NCBI GenBank assembly: GCA_003695625.1
Contig: RFIB01000138.1
Location: forward strand, 1-35,448
Reading direction: 5' to 3'
From: Acidobacteriota bacterium
Lineage (GTDB): Bacteria; Acidobacteriota; Polarisedimenticolia; J045
Length of the DNA stretch: 35,448 nucleotides
Below the pieces are notes generated by a model, which saw only the letters and a list, made by a program, of their open reading frames with translations, was not told the origin of the DNA and searched no databases. Position numbers and translations under genes: made by a program. Positions 1 to 7,792 of the stretch are shown here, in pieces; the first letter of the stretch is position 1; every line of letters begins with the position of its first letter.

Positions 1-1
1 C

Positions 2-457
2 GAGCGGACGTTCCGGCGCGTCGCCGGGGCATGGGCCGGCGACGTGCGCTGCGTGCGCGCCGACGCGGCGGCGTGGGCGCGCCGTGCCCCGCGCGGGTCG
101 TTCGCGGCGGTGATCGACGACCTGTCCGTGCCCGCGGACGGCACGATCGTCAAGCCGAGGTTCAGCTTCGAGACGCTGCCGCGCCTGGTCGCGCCGCTGC
201 TGTGCGGCGGGGGGCTGTTCGTCGACAACCTGCTGCCGCATCCGGAGGTTCCGTGGACCGGCCTGGTGCAGGCGGTGCTGGCCGGGCGGTCCCGCGGCCT
301 GCTGGTCGACGCCGACGACTGGGAGAACCGCGTGCTGGTCGCGGGCCGCCGCGTGCCCGACGCGCGCGAGGCCGGCCGTCGGCTGCGCGCGGCGCTCGAC
401 ACCCTGGGCTCCGAGATCGCGGGGACGCTGCGAGTCCGTCGGGTCGTCCGATCGTGA
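2..457 (+). CDS. spermidine synthase-like / class I methyltransferase-like protein, C-terminal part
   Basis: The reading frame is open from the window edge to TGA at 455-457, so only the last ~151 residues are present. A stretch reading VRCVRADAAAW, then FAAVIDDLSVP, then LLCGGGLFVDNLLP has the order of late SAM-binding strands in spermidine-synthase-like Rossmann enzymes: an acidic residue followed by a buried strand ending in DD, then a Gly-rich turn and a strand. The N-terminal SAM- or substrate-binding half lies outside the window, so the substrate cannot be judged. A first in-frame ATG at 44 falls inside the fold and is unlikely to be the start. The next gene begins 50 bases downstream on the same strand and may be co-transcribed. 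The family assignment rests on this strand pattern only; any class I methyltransferase would fit. Confidence 0.45.
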   Translation, partial: ERTFRRVAGAWAGDVRCVRADAAAWARRAPRGSFAAVIDDLSVPADGTIVKPRFSFETLPRLVAPLLCGGGLFVDNLLPHPEVPWTGLVQAVLAGRSRGLLVDADDWENRVLVAGRRVPDAREAGRRLRAALDTLGSEIAGTLRVRRVVRS

Positions 458-507
458 CACCGTGGCGGGCCGATGTGCGGTATCGTGCGGAGCACGAGGA
501 GAACCGG

Positions 508-945
508 GTGGACGTCGAGACGCTGGTGCGGATCCTGGACGAGCGCGACATCGGGGACCCGGCCGTCGCCGAGGACCTCGCGCTCGCCGTGCCGGACTTC
601 CGCGAGGACCTCGAGGAGCTGGACGACGCACTCGTCGTCTACCTCGTCGGCATCGCGTCGCTGTTCGTCGACCCCGTGCGCGCGTGGATGCTGCTGCGGC
701 GCAGCCTGCCGCTGCTGGGCGACGCGACCCGGGTCCGGCGGCTCTACGAGCGTCAGCTCGACGTGTGGAAGAAGCGGCGCGACAAGAGCCAGCACGATCT
801 CGAGTACCTGCAGATCGTGCTCGGCGTCAAGGAGCATCGCCCCGACGCCTGGACGTTCGGCGGCGAGGAGACCGCCCTGCGCAGCGAGCGCGAGGGCGCC
901 GACGTCTCGAACACGCTCGAGCAGCCGCCCGAGGGCGGTGCCTGA
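508..945 (+). CDS. small acidic hypothetical protein (145 aa)
   Basis: I do not recognise a family. GTG at 508 is chosen because GAGGAG lies at 496-501, six bases upstream, and because the frame upstream of it encodes Arg/Ala-rich nonsense. The 145-residue product has no signal peptide or membrane segment. It begins with an acidic helical part (VETLVRILDERDIGDPAVAE, then EDLEELDDALVVYLVGIASLF), has a basic central helix (YERQLDVWKKRRDKSQHDLEY), and ends in a low-complexity acidic tail. It looks cytoplasmic and mostly alpha-helical. It follows the methyltransferase-like gene by 50 bases on the same strand and converges on the glyoxalase gene with 21 bases between stops. No function is proposed. 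Confidence 0.7.
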   Translation: MDVETLVRILDERDIGDPAVAEDLALAVPDFREDLEELDDALVVYLVGIASLFVDPVRAWMLLRRSLPLLGDATRVRRLYERQLDVWKKRRDKSQHDLEYLQIVLGVKEHRPDAWTFGGEETALRSEREGADVSNTLEQPPEGGA

Positions 946-966
946 GCCGCCGGGCGCGCCGGAACG

Positions 967-1344
967 TCAGCCGGCGATGTCCTCGCGCAGCAGCTCGATC
1001 TGGTACCCGTCCGGATCCTTGATGAACGCGTAGCGTCCGTTCGACGGCCGGTACGGCGGCACGCCGCGTGCGATCAGCTCGTCGTAGGCGCGGCCGGGAT
1101 CCTCGACGGTCACCGCGATGTGTCCGTACCCGTCGCCGAGATCGTAGCGGTCCCGATCCCAGTTCCAGGTCAGCTCGAGCTGGCTCCCGCCACCCGGCGC
1201 CTCGAGAAAGGCGAGCGTGAAGCGTCCCTCGGGGACCTCCTTCGTCCGGACGAGCCGGAAGCCGAGCATCTTCGTGTAGAACTCGAGACTCCGCTCGAGA
1301 TTGCCGACGCGGATCATCGTGTGCGCCAGCCGCATCGCCGCCAT
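967..1344 (-). CDS. gloA: lactoylglutathione lyase (glyoxalase I)
   Basis: Glyoxalase I isomerises the hemithioacetal of methylglyoxal and glutathione (or another thiol) to the S-lactoyl thioester in the cytoplasm. The 125-residue product has the two beta-alpha-beta-beta-beta modules of the VOC fold and all four expected metal ligands: H8 (LAHTMIRV), E57 (LELTWN), H75 (YGHIAV) and E117 (QIELL). Their spacing matches E. coli GloA (H5, E56, H74, E122). The length is normal, slightly short of the 135 residues of E. coli, and there is no long insertion, which fits the Ni-type bacterial enzyme. ATG at 1344 is preceded by GGAGG six bases upstream; a second ATG three codons later (1335) is possible. 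It is divergent from the CHAT-like gene, and a shared -10 region lies between them. Confidence 0.92.
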   Translation of the reverse strand: MAAMRLAHTMIRVGNLERSLEFYTKMLGFRLVRTKEVPEGRFTLAFLEAPGGGSQLELTWNWDRDRYDLGDGYGHIAVTVEDPGRAYDELIARGVPPYRPSNGRYAFIKDPDGYQIELLREDIAG

Positions 1345-1407
1345 CGTCGTCCTCCCGTCGCCGGCGCATTCCGCGCGCAGGGTCTGCCGCCGGCGGATCC
1401 GATCGCT

Positions 1408-1417
1408 TATCGTAGCC
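1408..1417. promoter_or_regulatory. near-symmetric divergent -10 region (TATCGTAGCC)
   Basis: Between the divergent gloA and CHAT-like genes, the plus strand reads TATCGT (4 of 6 to TATAAT), about 27 bases before ATG 1441. The minus strand reads TACGAT (4 of 6), about 64 bases before ATG 1344. The same 10-mer with one change occurs at 15682. No convincing -35 is visible on either side. Confidence 0.35.
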
Positions 1418-1440
1418 GCAGCGCGAACGACGGGGTGACG

Positions 1441-4101
1441 ATGAGGCGGCAGGCGGACAGGGACCGGGCGCCGGCGGCACGACGGGCAATCGCCGCGCTG
1501 CTGCTCGCGGCGCTGCCGGTCGCGGGCGGCTCGGCCGCGGCGGCGGAAGGCGTCGTCGAGCGGATCGAGTCGGCGGTCTACGCCGCGGTCGACCGCTGGG
1601 GCTCGGCCGATCTCGCCGCGGCCCAGGCCGACATCGAGGCCAGCGTGCCCGACGACCCGCGGGCGCAGGCGCTGGCGCGGGCGCTCGTCGAGCAGGCGCG
1701 GGGTCGCGAGAGCGCCGCCGTGCGCGCGCTGCTCGCCGGGATCCGGGCCGCCGCGGCGCCGGCCGGCGACGAAGGGGCGGTGTCCTCGGCCGACGCGCTG
1801 CGCGTGACGGCCGCCCTGCTCGGCACGATGCTCGACCTCGGTGCGCCGCGCGAGGCCCGCCGGATCGTCGCGGCCTCCGAGCAGCCTGTCGTCGAGCTCG
1901 CGCACGCCGCGCTGCTCGCGCAGGAGGACCGCTGCGCCGAGGCGCTGGCGATCGTCGACCGGGTGCGCGTCGCGCTGCCCCCGCTCGTCGAGCCGGCGCT
2001 GCTCGCCGCGCGGACGCTCGAGCGCTGCGGGCGGGAGGCGACGGCGCTCGCCTGGCTCGAGGCGGCGGTCGAGGGGCCCGGACCGCCTCGCGGCAGTCCG
2101 CGCGTCGCGCTCGCCGTCGGCGAGCTGCTGCTCGCCGCGGGCGACTCGGCTGCGGCAGGTCGGTGGTGCGACACGGCCCGGGCAGCCGCGAGTCCGGTCG
2201 CGCCGTACCGCCACCGCGCCGCCGCCTGCGCCGCGCTGGCCGATGCGCTCGCCGGGCGCCTGCCGAGCGGGCGCGACCGGTACACCGAGGCGCTGCGCGG
2301 CGCACAGCGTGACGGGAGCCTCCCGCTCGCCGACCGGGAGGCTGCCGGACTGGCTGCGGCCTGGGTGCTCTCGTCGTCGATCGATCCGGGGCTCGTGCGC
2401 GATGCGGGCGACGTGCTCGACGAACTGGAGATCCTCCCGATCTCCGGGCGCACCCGCGCGGCGATCGCCCTGGTGCGCGCGCGCATCGCCGCGCGGCTCG
2501 AGCGATCCGACGAGGCGGGCCGGCTCATCGCCACGACGCGGATCGACCGCCGCGGCGACCCCGAGCTCGCCGCCATCGCCGGCCTGGTCGACGCGGAGCT
2601 CGCGCTGCTGCGCGGCGAGCGGGAGACGGCGGCAGCGCGCTTGGCCGATGCCCTCGAGCTGGCACAGCGCGCCGCGGCGCCGGCGCTCGTTGCCGAGATC
2701 CACGTCGACCGGATGCGCGTGGCGCTGGCCGACGCGGAGCCGGCGCGGGCCGTCGACCGGGTGCTCGAGGCGCTCGCCGCCTGGCGCGAGGTGAGCCTGC
2801 CGGGGCGCACGCCGTTCGTCGACCCGACGCTGCCGCGCCGCGCCCTCGAGCTGGCGCTGGCCGGGACCGGTCTCGCCGAGCCGGGCACGCCGGCGGAAGC
2901 GGCGGCGGCGATGCTGCTCGCCCGGCGGATCCTGCGCGCGGCGTCGCCGGCGGCCGCGGGCGCGGGGGACGAGCTGCCCAGCATCGAGGACGTGCGGCGG
3001 GCGCTGGCCAGCCGCGACGCGACGCTCGTCGTGTTCGGCATCGGGCTGCGCCGGAGCTGGGCGTGGCTCGCCGACAGCGTGGGGGTGCGCGCCGTCCAGC
3101 TCCCGCGCGGCGACGCGCTGCACGCGCGGTTCGCGCCGTTCCTGATCGAGGACGAGCAGGGCTACGCCGGGCCGGCGAGCTGGGGCGGGCAGGTCGTCGC
3201 CGGCATGGTCGGCATCAGCGGGGGCGAGCAGACCCTCTACGTGATGCCCGACGGCTTTCTCGACGGCCTTCCGTGGGCGCTGCTCGGCGGGGGCGCCGGC
3301 CGCGACGCGACCGGAGACGCCCCGACCGCCGTGCCGACGCTCGAGACGCTGACCCGCGCGCCGCTCGTGCCGGCGCACGAGATCACGCCGCGTGCCGTGA
3401 CGCTGGCCACCGAGCGCACCGCCGTCGTCGCCGATGTCGGCCGCGACGCATGGTGGCGGCGCTGGTTTCCGCCGGGGCTCGCCCGCGAGCGGGTCGTCAC
3501 TGCCGGCGGGACGGCCGCCGCGCTCGTGGCGGCGCTGCGCCGCCCCGCGGCGCTGTGGTCGTCGCGGCTGCCGCTGCTGGTCGCCGGACCGGGCGAGGAC
3601 GTGCTCGCGCTGGCCCGGCGCCAGACCGTGCGGGAACTGGGGCCGGTGCCGACCGCCGACCTCGACGCGCTGCTCGCCGAGACGGCGCGGCCGGCCGTGC
3701 TGATCCTCGCGCCGGACGGCGGCTGGGCCGGCGTCGCGCCGGCGTCGGTCGCGCGGACCGCCGGCCGGGCGGTCGCCGGCGGCGTGGGAGCGTCGGTCGT
3801 CGTGCTGGCCCGCGAGGCCGCGCTCGCCGACGCCGTCGTCGAACGGGTCGAGCGCGGACTCGGCGCCGGACGCAGCGTGCGCGAGGCGGTCGTGCGCGCC
3901 CTTGCCGACCTGCCGGACACCGGCTACCCCTACGTCGGGCTGGTCGGCGATCCCGAGACGCGCATCCGTCCCCCGCGTCCGCCGTACCTCAAGGTCTGGC
4001 TGCCGGCCGGCGCAGGGATCGCGATCGTCCTCGTCGTGCTCGCGCGGACGCTGTGGCGTCGGCGCGACCCGTTCGACATCGAGCCGCCGGAAGAATCGTA
4101 G
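1441..4101 (+). CDS. exported TPR-like protein with degenerate CHAT domain and C-terminal membrane anchor
   Basis: This 886-residue protein has a signal peptide (basic start, then AIAALLLAALPVAGGSAAAA, residues ~16-37). A long Ala/Leu/Glu/Arg-rich helical region (~40-500) looks like divergent TPR repeats. Residues ~528-840 follow the CHAT (caspase-like) pattern: ATLVVFGIGLRRSWAWLADS, then LYVMPDGFLDGLPWALLG (MPDG at 602-605), then GASVVVLA, and near the end YPYVGLVGDPE. The catalytic dyad seems absent: no His-Gly precedes the core, and the strand that should read LSACxTG reads ILAPDGG, with Pro758 near the expected Cys. Residues ~849-872 form a transmembrane helix followed by a short RRR tail, so the bulk should lie outside the cytoplasm. 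ATG 1441 is preferred, though GTG 1435 is in frame. CHAT proteins are usually cytoplasmic proteases or effectors; this one is probably a binding module. Calling the loss of activity is inference. Confidence 0.75.
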   Translation: MRRQADRDRAPAARRAIAALLLAALPVAGGSAAAAEGVVERIESAVYAAVDRWGSADLAAAQADIEASVPDDPRAQALARALVEQARGRESAAVRALLAGIRAAAAPAGDEGAVSSADALRVTAALLGTMLDLGAPREARRIVAASEQPVVELAHAALLAQEDRCAEALAIVDRVRVALPPLVEPALLAARTLERCGREATALAWLEAAVEGPGPPRGSPRVALAVGELLLAAGDSAAAGRWCDTARAAASPVAPYRHRAAACAALADALAGRLPSGRDRYTEALRGAQRDGSLPLADREAAGLAAAWVLSSSIDPGLVRDAGDVLDELEILPISGRTRAAIALVRARIAARLERSDEAGRLIATTRIDRRGDPELAAIAGLVDAELALLRGERETAAARLADALELAQRAAAPALVAEIHVDRMRVALADAEPARAVDRVLEALAAWREVSLPGRTPFVDPTLPRRALELALAGTGLAEPGTPAEAAAAMLLARRILRAASPAAAGAGDELPSIEDVRRALASRDATLVVFGIGLRRSWAWLADSVGVRAVQLPRGDALHARFAPFLIEDEQGYAGPASWGGQVVAGMVGISGGEQTLYVMPDGFLDGLPWALLGGGAGRDATGDAPTAVPTLETLTRAPLVPAHEITPRAVTLATERTAVVADVGRDAWWRRWFPPGLARERVVTAGGTAAALVAALRRPAALWSSRLPLLVAGPGEDVLALARRQTVRELGPVPTADLDALLAETARPAVLILAPDGGWAGVAPASVARTAGRAVAGGVGASVVVLAREAALADAVVERVERGLGAGRSVREAVVRALADLPDTGYPYVGLVGDPETRIRPPRPPYLKVWLPAGAGIAIVLVVLARTLWRRRDPFDIEPPEES

Positions 4102-4136
4102 CGGCGGGTCGTCGCGATGCGCGTTCCCGCGGCGGC

Positions 4137-5126
4137 TCAGCGACGGCGGACGGCGATCTCGCGCGGATCGTACAGCGTGCGGATGAACCGCGTGACCAGC
4201 TCCTGGTCGTAGCGCGCGCACTCGTCGCGGCGCAGGATCTCCAGCGCGCGCACGCCGGGCAGCGCCTTCTTGTAGGCACGGTCGCTGGTCATCGCGTCGT
4301 AGGCATCGGCGATCATCACGATCCGCGAGACGTGCGGGATGTCCTCGCCGGACAGGCCATGCGGGTAGCCGGAGCCGTCCATCCGCTCGTGGTGCAGCTC
4401 GACCGTCTCGAGCAGCAGCGGATCCGACCAGCCGGCCTGCTCGAGCAGGCGCCGGCCCTCGGCCGGGTGCGCGCGGATCAGCTCCCAGTCGCGCTCGTCG
4501 AGCGGTCCGCGCCGGTTGAGCACCTCGGACGGCACGCACACCTTGCCTGCGTCGTGCATCGCGGCGGCCCGCGCGATCGCGCGCAGCGTCGCCGGATCCT
4601 CGGTCCCCGTCGCCGCGGCCAGCGCCGTTGCGTAGACCGCGACGTGGACACTGTGGGTGTACGTGTAGTAGTCGTGCTCGAACAGCCGCACGACCGCGGC
4701 GAATCCGCCCGGCTCGCGGGTGAACTCCGCCAGCGCGCCCGCCAGAGTGTCGATCCGCCGCTTCGCCTCGCGCGCCGCCGGATCCTCGAGCACCTCGCGC
4801 ACGATCGTGCGTGCGCTGGCGACGAGCACCGTCGCCCGTGCGTCGATGTCGATGTCGTCGCGGCGCGCGATCCGGCCGATGCGCTGCTCGAGGTGGCGGT
4901 TCCACGCGTCGGCGTCGGAGAACGCAATCAGCACCGAGCGGACGCCGGACGCCTCGAGCCGCGCGCGGTGCTCCTCGTCGAACGGCAGCCGGGCGTCTCG
5001 CCAGCGGACGGGGTCGGCGTCGCGCCGCGGCAGCCAGATGTCGCACGGCAGCAGCTCGCCCGGCTCGAGCAGGGCGAGCGGCACCCTGAAGAACGTCGCG
5101 TCGACGGCTGCCGGCGTCACGGACAC
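4137..5126 (-). CDS. HD-GYP domain protein, probable cyclic-di-GMP phosphodiesterase
   Basis: HD-GYP enzymes hydrolyse cyclic di-GMP. The 329-residue protein carries the diagnostic series: H158 (YTHSVHVA), H191-D192 with K195 (MHDAGK), H220 (RAHPAEG), H245-H246-E247 (LHHERMD), D250-GSGYP-255 and D274 (IADAYDAMTSDRAY). All metal ligands and the GYP motif are present, so activity is likely. Residues 1-140 form an N-terminal domain resembling the DUF3391 region found before HD-GYP domains (FFRVPLALLEPGELLPCDIW). There is no transmembrane segment and no receiver domain, so the input signal is not visible. The start is GTG at 5126 with GGGAG about seven bases upstream. It converges on the CHAT-like gene (35 bases between stops) and diverges from the S9 peptidase gene. 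Confidence 0.9.
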   Translation of the reverse strand: MSVTPAAVDATFFRVPLALLEPGELLPCDIWLPRRDADPVRWRDARLPFDEEHRARLEASGVRSVLIAFSDADAWNRHLEQRIGRIARRDDIDIDARATVLVASARTIVREVLEDPAAREAKRRIDTLAGALAEFTREPGGFAAVVRLFEHDYYTYTHSVHVAVYATALAAATGTEDPATLRAIARAAAMHDAGKVCVPSEVLNRRGPLDERDWELIRAHPAEGRRLLEQAGWSDPLLLETVELHHERMDGSGYPHGLSGEDIPHVSRIVMIADAYDAMTSDRAYKKALPGVRALEILRRDECARYDQELVTRFIRTLYDPREIAVRRR

Positions 5127-5262
5127 GCAGGTCTCCCGGTCGGCCCGGCCGGGGGAGGGCGGGCAACCGACGTATCGGCCGGCGCCGGGCAGCGTGTAGC
5201 CCGGCGGACCGGGAATGCGGCCGCGGCGGCGGGGGCCACCGGCCCCGGGGCCGTCCGCCGCG

Positions 5263-5268
5263 TAGAAT
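5263..5268 (+). promoter_or_regulatory. -10 hexamer TAGAAT upstream of S9 peptidase gene
   Basis: TAGAAT matches TATAAT in 5 of 6 positions and is a rare A/T-containing hexamer in this GC-rich gap, 65 bases before the GTG start. No -35 with proper spacing is apparent. The in-frame ATG at 5267 sits inside this hexamer, which argues against its use as the start codon. Confidence 0.4.
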
Positions 5269-5332
5269 GCGCGCCTTGCCCCCGGGGCGGCACCGGCTCT
5301 CCCGCTGCCGCTCCTCCGGAGAACGCCCGCCC

Positions 5333-7792
5333 GTGCCCGAGTCCCGCGATCACCTGGTCACGATCCACGACCTCGTCGGCCTGCGCCGCCCGCTCGAGAC
5401 CGCCGCGCGTCCCGGTGCGCGCGAGGTCGCGTTCTCGCTGGCCGAGGCCGACTTCCACAAGGGTGAGACCCGCGTCCAGGTGCATCTCGCCCCGCACCCC
5501 GACCCGCCGCGCGACGCGCCGCGCGAGAGCCTCGCGCTGACTCACGGATTCGACAACGCGTCGCGCCCGGCGTGGTCGCCCGACGGCCGGCGGCTGGCGT
5601 TCCTGACGTTCCGGCCGCAGCCGCACGAGGACGAGGAGGACGACCAGCGCGACGACGGGGCGACCAAGCTGCAGGTGTTCGTCATGCCTCGCGCCGGGGG
5701 CGAGGCGCACCGGATCAGCGACGCGCCCGAGGGCGTCGAGGCGTTCGCGTTCACGGGCGACGGTGCGCACGTGCTGACCCTCGGGCCGCAGGCGCGGCCA
5801 CCCGCCGAGCGGGGCTGGCGCCGCCGGCGCCGCGAGGCCCACGACGATCCGGAGATCGCGGACGGCGACGTGCCGCGCTACGAGATCCGCGAGTACCCGC
5901 TCGACGGCGGCGATCCGGTCCGCCTGCTCGGCGACCTGCGCGGCATCGAGAGCTTCGACGTCTCGCCCGACGGGCGCCTGCTGGTCTACGCGACCAACCA
6001 CACCGGCCTGTCGAAGGACTACGAGAAGCTCGAGGTGGTGCTGTGCGATCTCGACACCGGTGCGCGGCGCCCGCTGACCGGCGGCCGGGGCGGCGCCGAG
6101 AGCGGTCCGCGCTTCTCGTCCGACGGGCGATTCGTGTTCTTCCACGGCTGGGCCGATCCGGGCTGCGCGTTCAGCCGGCAGGAACTGTTCGCGGTCGACC
6201 TGCGCGCGCCCGGACCGCCGCGCCCGCTGCTCGCGGGGATCGACCGCGACCTCGAGGAGTTCGCGCCGCTCGGCGACGGCCGCGTCGCGGCGCTCGTCGC
6301 CTGGGGGCTCGAGTCGCGGCTCGTCGTCGCCGATCCGCGCGACGGCGACGTGTGCGTCGTACCGATCGAGGGGCATGCGCTGTCCGGGATCGACGCCGCC
6401 GGCACCGGCGTCTCGCTGGTCGTCGAGACCGGCGGGAGTCCGCCCGAGGTGGCGTGGGTCGACGTCGCGGACCCGCGGGCGGCGCGCCTCGAGACGCTGA
6501 CGTCACTCAATCCACGCGCCGCGTCGTGGATCCGTGCGCGACGGCGCCGCGTGCGCTGGGCATGCGAGGGGTTCGAGCACGAGGGCCTGCTGCTTCTCCC
6601 GCCTGACGAGGCGCCGCGGCACGGGACACCGCCGCCGCTGCTGGTCTGGCTGCACGGCGGACCGCACTGGCGCGTCGTCGACCACCTTGCGCTGTACGAC
6701 GCCGAGGCGTGGGCCGCCGCCGGCTGGGCGGTGTTCGTCCCGCAGTACCGTGGCTCGTCCGGGCACGACGAGCGCTACTCGCGCGCCCTCGCCGGGGACA
6801 TCGGCGGCGGCGACGTGCGCGACATCCTCGCCGGGCTCGACCGGCTCGTCGCCGACGGTCTGGTCGACGCGGAGCGCGTGGCGGTCGGCGGCGCGAGCTA
6901 CGGCGCGTACCTGACCAACTGGCTGCTGGCGACGACCGACCGGTTCCGCGCGGGGATCTCGATCGCCGGCATCTACGACCTCGCCCAGGACTACGGCACC
7001 TCGGATGCCTTCGCGTGGGAGGTGCACTACCTCGGCGGTCCGCCGTGGGAGAAGCCGGAGCTGTACCGCGAGCGCTCCGTGCTGACCCACGTCGCAGGTC
7101 TCGAGGCGCCGCTGCTGCTGCTGCACGGGATCGAGGACGACAACACGTACCTGACGAACGCCAAGGCGCTGTATCGCGCGCTGACCGCGCTCGACCGGAC
7201 GGTGCAGTTCGTCGGCTACCCGCGCGAGGGGCACGGGCTGCACGAGCCGCCGCACCTGGTGGATGCATTCCGGCGCTCGCTGTCCTGGCTCGAGCGGCAC
7301 GTCCTCGGGCGCGACGGCCGCTTCGTCGAGGGCACGCCGCTCGAGCAGGACGGCCTGCGCGTGGTGCCGCTCGGCTGGCAGACGCCGCGCGACCTTGCCG
7401 GCGTCGAGCCGCCCGAGGGGTCGGTCTGGCTCGAGGTGTCGTTCGTGCTCGAGGCGACCGACGACGGACCGCCGGTCCTCTCGCTGGTCGCCTCGGGGCC
7501 GTCGGCCGACGTCGCCCTCGTCGACGAGCACGCCGACGTCTACCGCCCGCTCGGCGTGGCCCACGACGTCCACGGCCAGCTCGCGCTGCTGCGCGTCGCC
7601 GGCGGGCGGCTCGAGGCGGTCCGCGGCCCCCAGGGCCAGCCGCCGTCGCTGGCGGCGACGCTCGTGTTCCAGGTGCCGGACCGGCCGGCGACCTGGCGCG
7701 TGTCGATCGCGGGAGCGCCGGGCTACCTGCTCGACGTCGATCCCGGCGCGGCGCCGGAGCGCCCCGACGGCGCGGCGCCGGCGGGGAGCTGA
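5333..7792 (+). CDS. S9 family serine peptidase (prolyl oligopeptidase / acylaminoacyl-peptidase type) with C-terminal extension
   Basis: S9 peptidases cut short peptides after a beta-propeller gates access to an alpha/beta-hydrolase. Residues ~1-420 show propeller blades (SRPAWSPDGRRLAFLTF, FDVSPDGRLLVYATN, GPRFSSDGRFVFF). The hydrolase follows, with LHGGPHWR (oxyanion region), nucleophile S522 in GGASYGAYL, D602 in HGIEDDNT and H634 in REGHGLHE, so the triad is complete. No signal peptide is present and the enzyme should be cytoplasmic. After the usual end of the family (~660) there are ~155 extra residues (665-819) rich in beta-strand (VWLEVSFVLEA, ALLRVAGGRLEAV, TWRVSIAGAPGYLLDV). They may be an Ig-like sandwich. 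GTG 5333 is chosen with GGAG eleven bases upstream; ATG 5267 lies in the probable promoter. The last 70 bases overlap the convergent kinase gene. Confidence 0.9.
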   Translation: MPESRDHLVTIHDLVGLRRPLETAARPGAREVAFSLAEADFHKGETRVQVHLAPHPDPPRDAPRESLALTHGFDNASRPAWSPDGRRLAFLTFRPQPHEDEEDDQRDDGATKLQVFVMPRAGGEAHRISDAPEGVEAFAFTGDGAHVLTLGPQARPPAERGWRRRRREAHDDPEIADGDVPRYEIREYPLDGGDPVRLLGDLRGIESFDVSPDGRLLVYATNHTGLSKDYEKLEVVLCDLDTGARRPLTGGRGGAESGPRFSSDGRFVFFHGWADPGCAFSRQELFAVDLRAPGPPRPLLAGIDRDLEEFAPLGDGRVAALVAWGLESRLVVADPRDGDVCVVPIEGHALSGIDAAGTGVSLVVETGGSPPEVAWVDVADPRAARLETLTSLNPRAASWIRARRRRVRWACEGFEHEGLLLLPPDEAPRHGTPPPLLVWLHGGPHWRVVDHLALYDAEAWAAAGWAVFVPQYRGSSGHDERYSRALAGDIGGGDVRDILAGLDRLVADGLVDAERVAVGGASYGAYLTNWLLATTDRFRAGISIAGIYDLAQDYGTSDAFAWEVHYLGGPPWEKPELYRERSVLTHVAGLEAPLLLLHGIEDDNTYLTNAKALYRALTALDRTVQFVGYPREGHGLHEPPHLVDAFRRSLSWLERHVLGRDGRFVEGTPLEQDGLRVVPLGWQTPRDLAGVEPPEGSVWLEVSFVLEATDDGPPVLSLVASGPSADVALVDEHADVYRPLGVAHDVHGQLALLRVAGGRLEAVRGPQGQPPSLAATLVFQVPDRPATWRVSIAGAPGYLLDVDPGAAPERPDGAAPAGS

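Noticed and set aside
967-5166. A continuous ~1400-codon minus-strand frame spanning gloA and the whole CHAT-like gene
   Set aside because: Only its last 125 codons (gloA) carry a family signature. The rest is Arg/Gly/Pro-rich text opposite a recognisable plus-strand gene, an artefact of scarce stop codons in GC-rich DNA.
5267-5332. ATG 5267 as start of the S9 peptidase
   Set aside because: It lies within the TAGAAT -10 hexamer and would add residues unlike any S9 N-terminus; GTG 5333 has GGAG upstream.
5126-5332. GC-rich inverted repeats in the HD-GYP/S9 divergent gap as a regulatory RNA
   Set aside because: Several short arms (such as GGGGCC/GGCCCC) overlap and compete, with no link to a start codon; expected by chance at this GC level.
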